64,000 nt of DNA from AP-15 sp963698995 (GCA_963698995.1 CAVOTD010000055.1:1-64000); one strand, 5' to 3'; numbered from the stretch's first letter, positions 36,782 to 46,235 are shown. The notes: generated by a model not told the origin, from the letters alone. Made by a program: numbers and translations.

Positions 36782-38095
36782 ATGGTGCCCGACATCTTCC
36801 ATCGTGATTTCACCCCGACGCCTTACTGGTGGGAGGCCTATACGCCGACCGCCGGGGAACTCGCCGATGTGCCGCGTTCAACGCGCGTCGCGATCGTCGG
36901 CGGCGGATACGCCGGGCTATCGACTGCGCTCGAACTCGCCAAGCACGGCATCGACGCGGTCGTGCTCGAGGCGAACGAGCTCGGCTTTGGCGCCAGCACC
37001 CGCAATGGCGGCGCGGTCAGCGGCGGCGTCAATATCGGCAAGAGCTTCACCGGCAAGACCACCGATGTCGACCCCGGCCGCGTCGCCGGCATCCTGTCCG
37101 ACGCCGCCGACGCCTTTGCGCTGATCGACCGGCTGATCGACGAGGAAAACATCGCCTGCTTCTGGGAAAAGCCCGGCCGCTTTGTCGGCGCCTGGACAAA
37201 GCAGCATTTCGCCGCACAGATGCGCCGGCTCGAAGTTCTCAATGCGGCGGCGCAATCGGCCGCCTATATGGTGCCGCGCGAGCGGCAGCGCGACGAGATC
37301 GCCAGCGACTATTACTTTGGCGGCATGGTCGTCGAGCGCTCCGGTAAATTGCATCCGGCGCTCTACTACAAGGGGCTGCTCGAGGCCTGCCGCCGACGCG
37401 GTGTCACGGTCTGCGCCAAGGCCGCAGTCACCGCCGTCGACCGAACCGGCAATGCCTGGCGGATCGACACCGCTCGCGGCGCCATCTCGGCCGGCGACGT
37501 CGTGATCGCCACCAATGGCTACACCGGAGGCCTCACTCCAGAGCTCAAGCGGCGGGTGATCCCGGTTGCCAGCCACATTATCGCTACGGAGGGATTGCCG
37601 CCCGATCTCGCCCGATCCCTGATCCCAAAGGCGAGAACCTTGTCTGACACGAGACGGGTGCTCTGCTATTATCGGATGTCGCCGGACGGCAGGCGCATGG
37701 TGTTCGGCGGCCGCGCCCGTTTCACCCAGGTCGACCCTACGGTCAGCGCGCCGATCCTCCACCGCTACATGACCGACCGCTTCCCGCAATTGCGCGGCGT
37801 CAAGATCACCCACGCCTGGACCGGCAATGTCGCCTTCACCCTGGACGCGCTGCCGCATATGGGGCAGCGCGACGACCTCCATTATTGCCTCGGCTGCAAC
37901 GGCAGTGGCGTCGCAATGATGACTTATCTCGGGTTTCAAACCGCGCGCAAGATTGCCCGGGTGGCCAATTACGCCTGCAGCTTCGATATGGCGGAGTTTC
38001 CCGATCACCCGCTCTACTCCGGCAATCCATGGTTTCTGCCAGTGGTCGGCAGCTATTACCGGATGCGCGACAGCCTCGATCGCCTGCTCTCCTGA
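36782..38095 (+). CDS. FAD-dependent amine/amino-acid oxidase (DAO family, PuuB-like)
   Basis: About 437 residues of the D-amino-acid oxidase fold. The FAD motif is 'RVAIVGGGYAGLSTALELA', then 'ELGFGASTRNGGAVSGGVN' as in gamma-glutamylputrescine oxidases, 'GDVVIATNGYTGGLTPELKR' and the C-terminal FAD site 'LGCNGSGVAMMTYLGFQTAR'. Such enzymes oxidise an amine or N-substituted amino acid with O2, giving peroxide. The N-terminus 'DIFHRDFTPTPYWWEAYTP' also fits the PuuB/OrdL group. GGAGG at 36769-36773 is 8 bases before ATG 36782; a GTG at 36773 overlaps that site and is unlikely. Confidence 0.88.
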   Translation: MVPDIFHRDFTPTPYWWEAYTPTAGELADVPRSTRVAIVGGGYAGLSTALELAKHGIDAVVLEANELGFGASTRNGGAVSGGVNIGKSFTGKTTDVDPGRVAGILSDAADAFALIDRLIDEENIACFWEKPGRFVGAWTKQHFAAQMRRLEVLNAAAQSAAYMVPRERQRDEIASDYYFGGMVVERSGKLHPALYYKGLLEACRRRGVTVCAKAAVTAVDRTGNAWRIDTARGAISAGDVVIATNGYTGGLTPELKRRVIPVASHIIATEGLPPDLARSLIPKARTLSDTRRVLCYYRMSPDGRRMVFGGRARFTQVDPTVSAPILHRYMTDRFPQLRGVKITHAWTGNVAFTLDALPHMGQRDDLHYCLGCNGSGVAMMTYLGFQTARKIARVANYACSFDMAEFPDHPLYSGNPWFLPVVGSYYRMRDSLDRLLS

Positions 38096-38121
38096 TTGCG
38101 TTATATGCTGGGGATACTCGG
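38091..38121 (+). repeat. 31-bp direct repeat, copy 1 (copy 2 at 39304-39334)
   Basis: CCTGATTGCGTTATATGCTG followed by GGGATACTCGG. Copy 2 differs at only about four positions. Copy 2 lies just before the gene at 39354; copy 1 overlaps the end of the flavoprotein gene. The two leftward genes between them would be bracketed by the repeats. Confidence 0.55.
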
Positions 38122-38158
38122 TTGCTCTTGGACCATCAGCCCTGACGATGGATTAGCG

Positions 38159-38347
38159 TCATTGCACCGTGCCGTGCTGGCTGGTGTGTGGGGCGTAGTA
38201 GTAGCCAGGTCCATAGTAAACGGGGGTATTGGAGCCGTATCCATAGAAGGCCGGTTGGTTGTAGCCATACCCGGTGTCACCGTATGGGCCGACGCAAGCA
38301 GACAATCCTGCCACCAATCCGAGGACTATCGCCAATTTTTTGAGCAT
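38159..38347 (-). CDS. Small Tyr/Gly-rich lipoprotein
   Basis: About 62 residues: a lipoprotein signal 'MLKKLAIVLGLVAGLSACVG' with lipobox and Cys18, then a Gly/Tyr-rich tail ('YGDTGYGYNQPAFYGYGS', 'PVYYGPGYYYAPHTSQ'). It would be anchored in an envelope membrane. Low-complexity Tyr/Gly tails occur in small alphaproteobacterial envelope proteins of unknown role. An AAGG sequence 8 bases upstream can serve as the ribosome site. Confidence 0.65.
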   Translation of the reverse strand: MLKKLAIVLGLVAGLSACVGPYGDTGYGYNQPAFYGYGSNTPVYYGPGYYYAPHTSQHGTVQ

Positions 38348-38861
38348 CGAGTAGCCTTCGACTTCCAGTATACGGCAAACGTGATTCGGCATCGTGATCC
38401 TCCTTTTGACGAGACCCGACCGTCCGGGTGGCCGGGCTCGACGGCTGGAGAACGCTTGCGGGCGCACGTTTGTCCCGCTTTGGTCCGTATTTGATTAACG
38501 CCGTCTATCCCCGGAAGGCAACGGACTCGATGAAATCCAGGCTGAAATCGTAGTGCGTTCGACCTCATTGAGCGTGATCTGATTGCCGATGCAATCGTAA
38601 CGCCGGGAGCCTTCCGCGCCGTCGTCGGGCACCAACGGTCGCAGGGGTAGACCCGTCCGCTGAAGCGATTTTACGCCGCCGCGCCGACCTTTGACCGGCC
38701 CTGATCATGCCGCCCGAGTCCGCAAGCAGCAGCGGCGCAAAGGCTGACAGTGACTCAAAGATAGGGCCGGCATTCACTGGCCCGCCACTGTGATGAAGCA
38801 CTCTTCGTACCAAAACCCGCTGTTGACAACCGCGCGTCGGGGCATCTCAACGGCGCTAGCC
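38348..38861. other. Intergenic region without a supported gene
   Basis: About 510 bases. Frames at 38326-38568 and 38565-38813 (minus) are Arg- and Ser-rich with no ribosome site or known motif. It likely contains the promoter of the lipoprotein gene. I see no strong hairpin. Confidence 0.4.
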
Positions 38862-39269
38862 CTATCGCGCTCCCTTGCGGTTATAACCGGCGCCGCTGTG
38901 CTGGAAGACGTTTGGCTTGCGGTAGATCGCGAAGATCACGGCGCCCTCGTCCGAGTGGGTCTGGTGGAACGAGCCGGGGTGGCGCCACACGAACTCGCCG
39001 GCGCGGCAGATCCCGTCGTGATCGTAGAAGGATCCCTCGAGAACCCAGCTCTGCTCGATCTCCGGATGCTTGTGCATCGGCAAACTGGCGCCCGGCTCCC
39101 ACTTCAAGAGGCAGGTCATCTCGCCCTTTTCCTTGTCCTCGTACAGGACCTTGATCGAGATGCCCTCGAACTGCGTCGGCTCCCATTCGATGGCGCTCGG
39201 CTTCACGTAAACCGAGCCGCCGATCGTCGGCTCGATCTTCGGCCCGGCTTTCACGGCTATTGCAGGCAT
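38862..39269 (-). CDS. Cupin-domain protein (ChrR/anti-sigma cupin-like)
   Basis: 135 residues: 'MPAIAVKAGPKIEPTIGGSV' then a cupin barrel with motif 1 'WEPGASLPMHKHPEIEQSWV' (metal ligands H, H and E) and motif 2 'GEFVWRHPGSFHQTHSDEG'. Cupins of this size bind one metal ion and act as small dioxygenases, isomerases or sensors. No partner gene identifies the substrate. The start is chosen where the cupin N-terminus begins; longer frames add Arg-rich unlikely sequence. Confidence 0.82.
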   Translation of the reverse strand: MPAIAVKAGPKIEPTIGGSVYVKPSAIEWEPTQFEGISIKVLYEDKEKGEMTCLLKWEPGASLPMHKHPEIEQSWVLEGSFYDHDGICRAGEFVWRHPGSFHQTHSDEGAVIFAIYRKPNVFQHSGAGYNRKGAR

Positions 39270-39303
39270 GAGTTCCTCCAAACGACTCGTCGCGGCGTGC
39301 TTG

Positions 39304-39334
39304 CCTGATTGTGTTATATGCTGAGGATGCTCGA
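39304..39334 (+). promoter_or_regulatory. 31-bp direct repeat, copy 2, at the promoter of the next gene
   Basis: CCTGATTGTGTTATATGCTG AGGATGCTCGA. It lies 20 bases before the ATG of the small gene at 39354 and includes the AT-rich box TTATAT, so it could be a promoter core or operator. Copy 1 is at 38091. Confidence 0.4.
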
Positions 39335-39353
39335 TCCGGAGAGGAGAAACGAG

Positions 39354-39641
39354 ATGGATTTCGAGACTTACAAAGGCTCGCTCGCCGAGGAGGCGCCGCC
39401 CGACGGGCTCAGCCCGGCGGCGCAGGCGCTGTGGTGGGAGGCCAAGGGCGATTGGCACCAGGCGCATCAATGCGCGCAGAAGCAGGCTGACACCGAAGGT
39501 GCCTGGGCGCACGCTTATCTGCACCGTGTCGAAGGCGATCTGCGCAACGCCGGCGGCTGGTACCGTCGCGCCGGCAGGACTCCTTCAGAAGCACCGCTGA
39601 CAGAGGAGTGGGAGACGATTGCGCGGGCGCTGCTCGGTTAA
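39354..39641 (+). CDS. Small unknown soluble protein with helical-repeat look
   Basis: 95 residues: 'MDFETYKGSLAEEAPPDGLS', 'PAAQALWWEAKGDWHQAHQC', 'AWAHAYLHRVEGDLRNAGGW' and 'YRRAGRTPSEAPLTEEWETI'. The 'W-x-x-A-K-G-D-W-x-x-A-H' and 'D-L-x-N-A-x-x-W-Y-R-R-A' blocks resemble a single TPR-like helical hairpin. This protein type is common in proteobacteria and is uncharacterised. A strong GGAGAGGAG ribosome site precedes the ATG. Confidence 0.75.
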   Translation: MDFETYKGSLAEEAPPDGLSPAAQALWWEAKGDWHQAHQCAQKQADTEGAWAHAYLHRVEGDLRNAGGWYRRAGRTPSEAPLTEEWETIARALLG

Positions 39642-39761
39642 AGCACAGCGCTCCCCCGTCCCGGTGGCGGGCCGGGCTGCCTGCGCGTTGCGCGCCCGCG
39701 GGTGCCGGGCTACGGTTTTCGTCGACTTCCCCCGGTCCTCGACCAATCGAAAGCGAAGACA

Positions 39762-40574
39762 ATGCCGATCCATACCGAAGACCTCGAATACGACCGCCCG
39801 GCCGGCATTCCGCTGCTCGCGCGGTTCTACCGCCCGGAGGGAAGCGGACCGTTCCCGGCGGTGCTGGAGGTGCATGGCGGCGCCTGGACCGCGGGCGACC
39901 GGTTCAACAATGTCTCGATCGCCGAGCACCTCGCGGCCCACGGCATTGTCGTGCTGTCGATCGATTTCCGCATGCCGCCGGCGGCGCGCTACCCGGAAAC
40001 CGTGGCCGATGTGAATTACGGCATCCGATTCCTCAAGGCGAACGCGCAACGGTTCGCGACCCGGACCGAGCTGGTCGGCGGCCTCGGCACCTCTTCCGGC
40101 GGGCATTTGTTGCTGCTCAACGCGCTGCTGCCGCGCGACCCGCGCTATGCTTCACGCCCGCTGCCGGGAACCGATGCGGCCCTCGCTTTCGCCATTGCGT
40201 GCTGGCCGGTGGCCGATCCGCTCGCGCGCTACCGCGCCGTCGGCGAGCGCGGCAACGACCGCCTGGTCGAAGCCCATCACCAGTTCTGGCCCTCCGAAGA
40301 AGCGATGGCCGAAGGCAATCCGCAACTGATCCTCGAACGCGGCGAGCCGGTCGACAAGCCGCCCGCCCTGATCATGCAGGGCACTGCCGATGATAATCTG
40401 ACCCCCGATATGGCGTCCAACTTCGCCGCTGCTTACAGCAAGGCCGGCGGCTCGATCGGGTTTCACGAATTCGCAGGTCAGCCGCACGCCTTCATCCCGC
40501 GCGACCCCGCGGCGCCCGATGCGCAGCGGGCGCTCGGGCTGATCGTCGATTTCATCCACCGTCACACGCGGTGA
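39762..40574 (+). CDS. Alpha/beta hydrolase (esterase, HSL/BD-FAE-like)
   Basis: About 270 residues of the alpha/beta hydrolase fold. The oxyanion motif is 'VLEVHGGAWTAGDR', the nucleophile elbow 'GLGTSSGGHLLLLNA' (Ser in GTSSG), the acid 'MQGTADDNLTPDMA' and the base 'FAGQPHAFIPRD'. No signal peptide, so it is cytoplasmic. It probably hydrolyses small acyl esters or an N-formyl or amide bond; the exact substrate is unknown. The start at 39762 ('MPIHTEDLEYDRP') is preferred over 39702 because the extra 20 residues match nothing in the family. It is convergent with sthA, 6 bases apart. Confidence 0.88.
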   Translation: MPIHTEDLEYDRPAGIPLLARFYRPEGSGPFPAVLEVHGGAWTAGDRFNNVSIAEHLAAHGIVVLSIDFRMPPAARYPETVADVNYGIRFLKANAQRFATRTELVGGLGTSSGGHLLLLNALLPRDPRYASRPLPGTDAALAFAIACWPVADPLARYRAVGERGNDRLVEAHHQFWPSEEAMAEGNPQLILERGEPVDKPPALIMQGTADDNLTPDMASNFAAAYSKAGGSIGFHEFAGQPHAFIPRDPAAPDAQRALGLIVDFIHRHTR

Positions 40575-40580
40575 GGCGGT

Positions 40581-42023
40581 TCAAGGGGTCGCGGGGCGCT
40601 CCGGTTCGAAGATACCGAGCCGGTTGATCCCATCGAATGCCGCAACCTTGTAGCACTCCGCAAGTGTCGGATAATTGAATACCGTGTCGACGAAGTAGTC
40701 GATCGTGCCGCCGAACGACAGCACCGCCTGCCCGATGTGAATCAGCTCGCTTGCGCCCTCGCCGATGATGTGGACGCCGAGGAGCTCGCGGGTCTCGCAG
40801 TGGAAGATCAGTTTTAGAAGGCCGGTCACATCGCCGAGGATCTGGCCGCGCGCGATCTCCTTGTAGCGGGCCTTGCCGATTTCATAGGGGATAGAGGCCT
40901 CGGACAGCTCCTCTTCGGTCTTGCCGACCATCGAGATCTCCGGCACCGCATAGATGCCGTAGGGAAAGCGCTCCGGTGCGCTGCGCGCCTCGACCCCAAA
41001 GGCGTGACAGACCGCCAGCCGGCCTTGCTCCATCGAGGTCGAAGCAAGAGCGGGAAATCCGATCACGTCTCCGACGGCATAGATGTTGGGGATTTCGGTT
41101 TGGTAATGCTCGTCGACGATCAGGCGCCCGCGCTCGTCGGCGAGCAGCCCGGCGCTCGCCAGATCGAGCTTGCCGGTGGCGCCGGTGCGGCCGACCGAGT
41201 AGAGCGCCTTTTCGGCGAAGATCGTCTTGCCGCTGTCGAGATGCAGCCGGACGCCGGCCCCGTGCCCGTCGCCCTCGACGATCTCGATCTGCTTGACGCT
41301 CTCGTTCAGTCGTAACGTCGCCCGGTTTTCGCGCAGTTGGTGGCAGAGCGCGTCGGTGATTTCCGCGTCGACAAAGGGAAGCAGCCGAGCCCGTTTGTCG
41401 ATCAAGGTGACGCGCACCCCGAGGGCGGCAAAAATGCTGGCATATTCGCAGCCGATTACGCCGGCTCCGACCACCGCCAAGCTTCTCGGCAAGCGGTCGA
41501 GCTGCAGAATGTCGTCGCTGGTGAATATCCGCGTCCCGTCGAACGGAATGTGCGGGTCGCGGGTGGTTTCCGTGCCGACGGCGAGGACGATGTTGCGGGC
41601 GGTGACGGTGCGGGAAGTCCGGCGATCGGCGTGGTCGAGGCGCATCGCGTCGGGTCCGACAAAACAGGCCTGCGCCGGGATCAGCTCGACGTCGTTGCGC
41701 ATCAGCTGGTGTCGCATGACGTCGATTTCGTGCTGGATCACTCGGTCGGTTCGGACCAGCAGGTCCTGTACCGTGATGTGCTCCTTGACCGTGTAGGAGG
41801 CGCCATAGAATTCGCGCGAGCGATAGCCGGAGAGTTCGAGGACGACCTCGCGCAGGGTTTTCGACGGGATCGTGCCGAGATTGACGCTGCACCCGCCGAT
41901 CACGGTTTTTCGCTCGACGACCGCGACCTTCTTGTCGAGCTTGGCGCCCTGGATCGCCGCACGCTGTCCGGCCGGCCCGGAACCGACCACCAGGAGATCG
42001 TAGTCGAAGCTATCCGCTGCCAT
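40581..42023 (-). CDS. sthA: Soluble NAD(P) transhydrogenase SthA
   Basis: About 480 residues, an FAD flavoprotein that equilibrates NADPH and NADH in the cytoplasm. The FAD motif is 'DYDLLVVGSGPAGQRAAIQG' and the second dinucleotide site 'SLAVVGAGVIGCEYASIF'. The region 'GGCSVNLGTIPSKTLRE' has one Cys but Thr in place of the second redox Cys, which separates SthA from lipoamide dehydrogenase and glutathione reductase. The C-terminal interface domain ('YPTLAECYKVAAFDGINRL') also fits SthA. Intact; ATG 42023 ('MAADSFDYDLL') is the family-like start. Confidence 0.92.
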   Translation of the reverse strand: MAADSFDYDLLVVGSGPAGQRAAIQGAKLDKKVAVVERKTVIGGCSVNLGTIPSKTLREVVLELSGYRSREFYGASYTVKEHITVQDLLVRTDRVIQHEIDVMRHQLMRNDVELIPAQACFVGPDAMRLDHADRRTSRTVTARNIVLAVGTETTRDPHIPFDGTRIFTSDDILQLDRLPRSLAVVGAGVIGCEYASIFAALGVRVTLIDKRARLLPFVDAEITDALCHQLRENRATLRLNESVKQIEIVEGDGHGAGVRLHLDSGKTIFAEKALYSVGRTGATGKLDLASAGLLADERGRLIVDEHYQTEIPNIYAVGDVIGFPALASTSMEQGRLAVCHAFGVEARSAPERFPYGIYAVPEISMVGKTEEELSEASIPYEIGKARYKEIARGQILGDVTGLLKLIFHCETRELLGVHIIGEGASELIHIGQAVLSFGGTIDYFVDTVFNYPTLAECYKVAAFDGINRLGIFEPERPATP

Positions 42024-42151
42024 CCCCCGCCATCCCCGCGCGTGGCCCTGTCGCACGCCAGCACCCTAAGGGTGCATCGCAATAATGACAATCACATGAA
42101 AGGCGACGCCTGCCGGCCTCGCCACGAGCCCGGCGAAATGATGGCTTTGCT

Positions 42152-43519
42152 CTATTCGGCCGCGGCCAGGTGCGGCCGCTGTTGGCGCAATTCGGCGACC
42201 CGCGCTCGGGTGTAGAGATCGGTCCAGTTCGACAGGGCGAAGTCGGTGACCTGGCGGGGATCGTAGGGGCGATCGGGGATTTGGATCTCCTTGCCGGCGA
42301 TGTGGACGGCATGCAGCCGGCTCTTGTCCTGCAACACGCGAATGTCGGCGAGCGGCGAGCCATTTAGCGCGATAAAATCCGCCGCGCGGCCGTGCTCGAG
42401 CGTGCCGATATGCTCGCCCTCGGTCATGAACCGGGCATTGACCTCGGTCGCCGCCCGCAGCGCCGCCGCCGGAGTAAAGCCCAGATCGTCGACAAAGAGT
42501 TCGAGCTCGCGGGCATTCCATTCGCCATAGGGGGTGACCGCAAAACCGGTATCGGTCCCGGTCAGCAACGGCACGCCGGCGGCGCGGGCCTTCTTCCAGT
42601 TCGCGCAGCCGATCTCGTATTCGCGTTGCGCATGATCCGGCCGGCCCTTCAGATACGCCGGCTCGTGGGGCTGGGTGAAGTCGATCGTGTTGCGCGGATG
42701 GGTCAGGGTCGGGGATATCGTGCTGCCCGTCTCGAGCATTGCCGCGATGCATTCGTCATCGAGGTGATTGGCGTGGAAGATCAGATCGACCCCCGACCGC
42801 GCGGCGTAGAGGGTTGCCTCGCGGCCCCGGGCGTGGGCCACCGCCTTCTTGCCGAGGCGATGGATCTCACGGACCATGATGTCGGTCTCTTCCTGGGTGA
42901 AGGCGGCGACAAGCTCGCCATCGTCGCGCCGCTGGATCCCGTCGAGCGCGATCTTTATACAATCGACGCCGTCCTTGACTTGGCGCCGGATCTCCTCGAC
43001 CGCCTCGGCGCTGGTCGTGACGAGCTTGCCGATCGAGGTTTCCGGGGCCCCGATCCAGGTCGGATACCAGTCCGTCAACCCCTGATGGGTCGTCAGATAA
43101 CGCCCCGCAGCCATGACCCGCGGGCCGTCGAACAAGCCGGCGCGGATTGCGTTGCGGATCGACAGGCTGATCTGCCCGGCATCGCCCGGCGAGCAGATTG
43201 CAGTAAAACCGGCGGCCGCGACCTTCTGCGCAAAGAACATGCCGCGCAGAGCGCGGAACTCGAGCGGGCTGTAGAGGTCGATGTCCTCCTCGCTCTTGGC
43301 GTTGCCGTAGGCGAGGTGAGTATGAACATCGATCAGGCCCGGCATGACGAAATAGCGGGTATAATCGAGCGTCCGGTCGCTGCGCGCGCGCCGCGGCGAT
43401 CCCGCCTCGGGCCCGACATAGGCGAGCACGCCGCGCTCGTCGAAGACGAGAATTTGGTCGGTGCGGGCATCGTCCTCACGCCCGGTGAACAGCTGGCCGC
43501 AGCGAACAATGGTTTTCAT
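42152..43519 (-). CDS. Amidohydrolase (imidazolonepropionase-like)
   Basis: An intact 455-residue metal-dependent hydrolase. The composite N-terminal strand domain is followed by 'YFVMPGLIDVHTHLAYGNAK' (metal motif HxH). Further ligands lie in 'VDCIKIALDG' (Lys), 'KKAVAHARGREATLYAARSG' (His), 'GVDLIFHANHLDDECI' (His) and 'LLTGTDTGFAVTPYGEW' (Asp). The C-terminus 'LEHGRAADFIALNGSPLADI' closes the small domain. The group cleaves cyclic amides, peptides or lactones; substrate not determinable. Cytoplasmic. It faces away from the kinase gene at 43658. Confidence 0.9.
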   Translation of the reverse strand: MKTIVRCGQLFTGREDDARTDQILVFDERGVLAYVGPEAGSPRRARSDRTLDYTRYFVMPGLIDVHTHLAYGNAKSEEDIDLYSPLEFRALRGMFFAQKVAAAGFTAICSPGDAGQISLSIRNAIRAGLFDGPRVMAAGRYLTTHQGLTDWYPTWIGAPETSIGKLVTTSAEAVEEIRRQVKDGVDCIKIALDGIQRRDDGELVAAFTQEETDIMVREIHRLGKKAVAHARGREATLYAARSGVDLIFHANHLDDECIAAMLETGSTISPTLTHPRNTIDFTQPHEPAYLKGRPDHAQREYEIGCANWKKARAAGVPLLTGTDTGFAVTPYGEWNARELELFVDDLGFTPAAALRAATEVNARFMTEGEHIGTLEHGRAADFIALNGSPLADIRVLQDKSRLHAVHIAGKEIQIPDRPYDPRQVTDFALSNWTDLYTRARVAELRQQRPHLAAAE

Positions 43520-43657
43520 TGCCGTGGACTCCTTCAAAAGGGAGGCGCCTCGCACCAAGGACGAGTTCTAGCATAATAATGCGGTGCTGGACACAAGCGG
43601 CGTTCCCGTGTGTTCTAGAGGTTTACCAAGTTAGGGAACAAACCTCGAGCTCCTCCG

Positions 43658-46078
43658 ATGACCGGTCTCGTCCCTGCCAATCCGCCCGGAGAGATGGCGC
43701 GACGGATCCACCAAATGGACTGGTCGACGACGCCGCTTGGCAGCCGCGAGACTTGGCCGCCAAGTCTTAAGCTCGCGGTTGCGATGATCCTCGCCTCGGG
43801 TTTTCCGATGGCGATCCGGTGGGGACCCAAACTGGTTCTGATTTACAACGACGCCTATCGGCTAATTCTTCGCGACAAGCACCCGGGCGCGCTGGGCCGC
43901 CCTTTGAGCGAAGTCTGGGAAGAGGTTTACCCCAATCTCGGCCCACTCAACGAGGCGATACTTCACGGTCAGCGCGAGGCCTTTTTTGCCGTGGATCACC
44001 CGTGGATCGTGCGTCGCGACGGGGCGACCGCCGAAGAAGCGCGCTTTACCATCAGCTACAGCCCGATCCCGGAGGAATCGGCGCCAAACGGCATCGGCGG
44101 CATCCTCACCACTTGCGTCGAGACGACTGAACGTGTTCGCAAAGAGCAGGCGCTGCAGGTTCTCAACGACACCCTGGAAGCCGAAATCGGCCAACGCACT
44201 CTTGAACGCGACCGCATCTGGCAACTCTCCGAAGATCTGCTCGGCGTCTCGAATTTCGACGGTTATTTTACCAGCATAAATCCGGCTTGGACGAACCTCC
44301 TCGGCTGGCGCGAGGACGAGATAAAGCGGATGCACGTCAGTGAGCTGCGGCATCCCGACGACGCGGAGCATTCCATGGCCGGTCGTCGACGGCTGGCCGA
44401 AGGTGTCCCCACGGTCCGGATGGAGAATCGCTTTCGCCACAAGGACGGCTCGTGGCGTTGGCTGGCTTGGACGCTGACGGTAGAGGACGGATTGATCTAT
44501 TTAATCGGCCGTCATGTGACCGCCGAGAAGCTGGCCGCGGAGGCATTGCGTGAAAGCGAGCGGCAGTTTCGATTGTTTACCGAGGCCGCGACCGATCACG
44601 CCCTGATCAGGCTCGATGCGCAGGGTGTGGTGTCAGGCTGGAACGCCGGCGCGCAGCGGATCGAAGGTTATGCCGAAGCGGAAATTGTCGGTCACCATTT
44701 CTCGCGTTTCTATACAACGGCCGATCGGGCGGCGGGAGCTCCCGAGCGCGCTCTCGCGACGGCCGAAGCCTCGGGGACCTACGAACATGACGGCTGGCGT
44801 GTTCGCAAGGATGGATCCTTGTTCCTTGCGGCGGTGGTGATCGCTGCCATTCGCGACGAGGAAGGCAAACTAATCGGGTTCGCGAATATCATGCGCGACG
44901 TCACCGAACGTCATGAAGCAAGGGCTAGACTGCAGCGCGCCCAAGATCAGCTCGCCCAGTCGCAGAAGATGGAGGCACTGGGCCAGCTGACCGGCGGCAT
45001 AGCACACGACTTCAACAATATGTTGATGGTGGTGAGCGGCAATGCACAGATACTGAAACGCCGGCTTCACGACCCGAAGAACCAGCGCTCGATCGAGGCC
45101 ATCGAGTTCGCAGCAGGGCGCGGCGAACACCTGACCCGCCAACTGCTCGCCTTTTCGCGGCGCCAGGCGTTGAACCCGATCGTCATAAGCTTGCGGCAGC
45201 GCCTCGCAGCGTTCCGTGATCTGCTCGCGAGCTCCGCCCGCGGTGACATCAAGCTGGCGATCGATGTCAGGCGAAGCATTTGGCCGGTGGCAGTCGATGT
45301 TCATGAGCTGGAGCTCGCCCTGATCAACCTCGTGGTCAATGCGCGCGACGCGATGCCCGACGGCGGCAGGATCACGATAACGGCAAAAAATGTCGGACTG
45401 CAGCCCGAGGATACGCCGGAGCACCTCAAAGGCGAATTTGTCGCGTTGCAGGTGACGGATACCGGCTGCGGCATCGAAGCCGGCCTTCTGTCAAAGGTGT
45501 TCGAGCCGTTCTTCACAACCAAGCAGCTCGACAAGGGCACCGGCTTGGGGCTGTCGCAGGTCTATGGTTTAACGCGCCAGTCGGGCGGCACCGTTACGAT
45601 CGCCAGCGAGGTGGGACACGGCACCACCGTGACCATGTATTTGCCGCGCAGTCACGATCCGCTCTACGAGCAGCCGGTCGCTGAGAGACCGGCGCCGCGA
45701 GGGCGGGAAGCGGTTTTGCTGGTCGAGGATAACCCCGAGGTTCAGGAAGTCGTGGGGATGTTGCTCGAAGCGCTCGGCTACCATGTATCTTACGCCCAGT
45801 CGGCGGCGGCCGCCTTGCAACTGCTCGCGTCGGGCGAGCCGATCGATCTGGTATTCACGGACATCGTCATGCCGGGCGAACTCGACGGCGTGGCACTTGC
45901 TCAGCGGGTCAAGGTCGAGTACCCGAACATCGCCGTCTTGTTGACCACGGGCTACGCTCGGGCCGCGAACACGCTCGACCCGGGAATTGCGATCCTTCGC
46001 AAACCCTATCGGCTACGGACGCTCGCCCGCGCCGTACGCGAAGCATTGGGTGCGCAACCGGCAGCGATCTTGAACTGA
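43658..46078 (+). CDS. Hybrid sensor histidine kinase/response regulator with PAS domains
   Basis: An intact 806-residue soluble kinase. Residues about 10-165 form a PAS/GAF-like input ('WSTTPLGSRETWPPSLKLAV'), followed by two PAS domains (about 195-305 and 315-430). The histidine box 'GGIAHDFNNMLMVVSGNAQI' puts the phospho-His near residue 449. The ATPase part has 'LVVNARDAMPDGG', 'DTGCGIEAGLLSKVFEPFF' and 'GTGLGLSQVYG'. A receiver domain follows ('VLLVEDNPEVQE', phospho-Asp in 'LVFTDIVMPGELDG' near residue 734, Lys in 'ILRKPYR'). No membrane helices, so it senses a cytoplasmic cue, possibly light, redox or a ligand through PAS. No dedicated output regulator is adjacent. Confidence 0.92.
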   Translation: MTGLVPANPPGEMARRIHQMDWSTTPLGSRETWPPSLKLAVAMILASGFPMAIRWGPKLVLIYNDAYRLILRDKHPGALGRPLSEVWEEVYPNLGPLNEAILHGQREAFFAVDHPWIVRRDGATAEEARFTISYSPIPEESAPNGIGGILTTCVETTERVRKEQALQVLNDTLEAEIGQRTLERDRIWQLSEDLLGVSNFDGYFTSINPAWTNLLGWREDEIKRMHVSELRHPDDAEHSMAGRRRLAEGVPTVRMENRFRHKDGSWRWLAWTLTVEDGLIYLIGRHVTAEKLAAEALRESERQFRLFTEAATDHALIRLDAQGVVSGWNAGAQRIEGYAEAEIVGHHFSRFYTTADRAAGAPERALATAEASGTYEHDGWRVRKDGSLFLAAVVIAAIRDEEGKLIGFANIMRDVTERHEARARLQRAQDQLAQSQKMEALGQLTGGIAHDFNNMLMVVSGNAQILKRRLHDPKNQRSIEAIEFAAGRGEHLTRQLLAFSRRQALNPIVISLRQRLAAFRDLLASSARGDIKLAIDVRRSIWPVAVDVHELELALINLVVNARDAMPDGGRITITAKNVGLQPEDTPEHLKGEFVALQVTDTGCGIEAGLLSKVFEPFFTTKQLDKGTGLGLSQVYGLTRQSGGTVTIASEVGHGTTVTMYLPRSHDPLYEQPVAERPAPRGREAVLLVEDNPEVQEVVGMLLEALGYHVSYAQSAAAALQLLASGEPIDLVFTDIVMPGELDGVALAQRVKVEYPNIAVLLTTGYARAANTLDPGIAILRKPYRLRTLARAVREALGAQPAAILN

Positions 46079-46235
46079 GCGGCTGGCTAGCACGCGTTCT
46101 CCGCCGCGGCAGCCGCCCCTATGCGCCTTTTTCCCTCCACAGCGATGAGCGCACCCCCGTCCGCAACCTCGACAGCCGCACCCGGCCGGGCGCAGAATTT
46201 CCGCAATCGCGGAACGCATGAGGCGGAGGGCGGAC

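Noticed and set aside
38565..38813. 82-codon minus-strand frame
   Set aside because: Arg- and Ser-rich chance frame with no start signal or conserved block.
42392..43576. 394-codon plus-strand frame
   Set aside because: Antisense shadow of the amidohydrolase at 42152-43519, which carries complete metal motifs.
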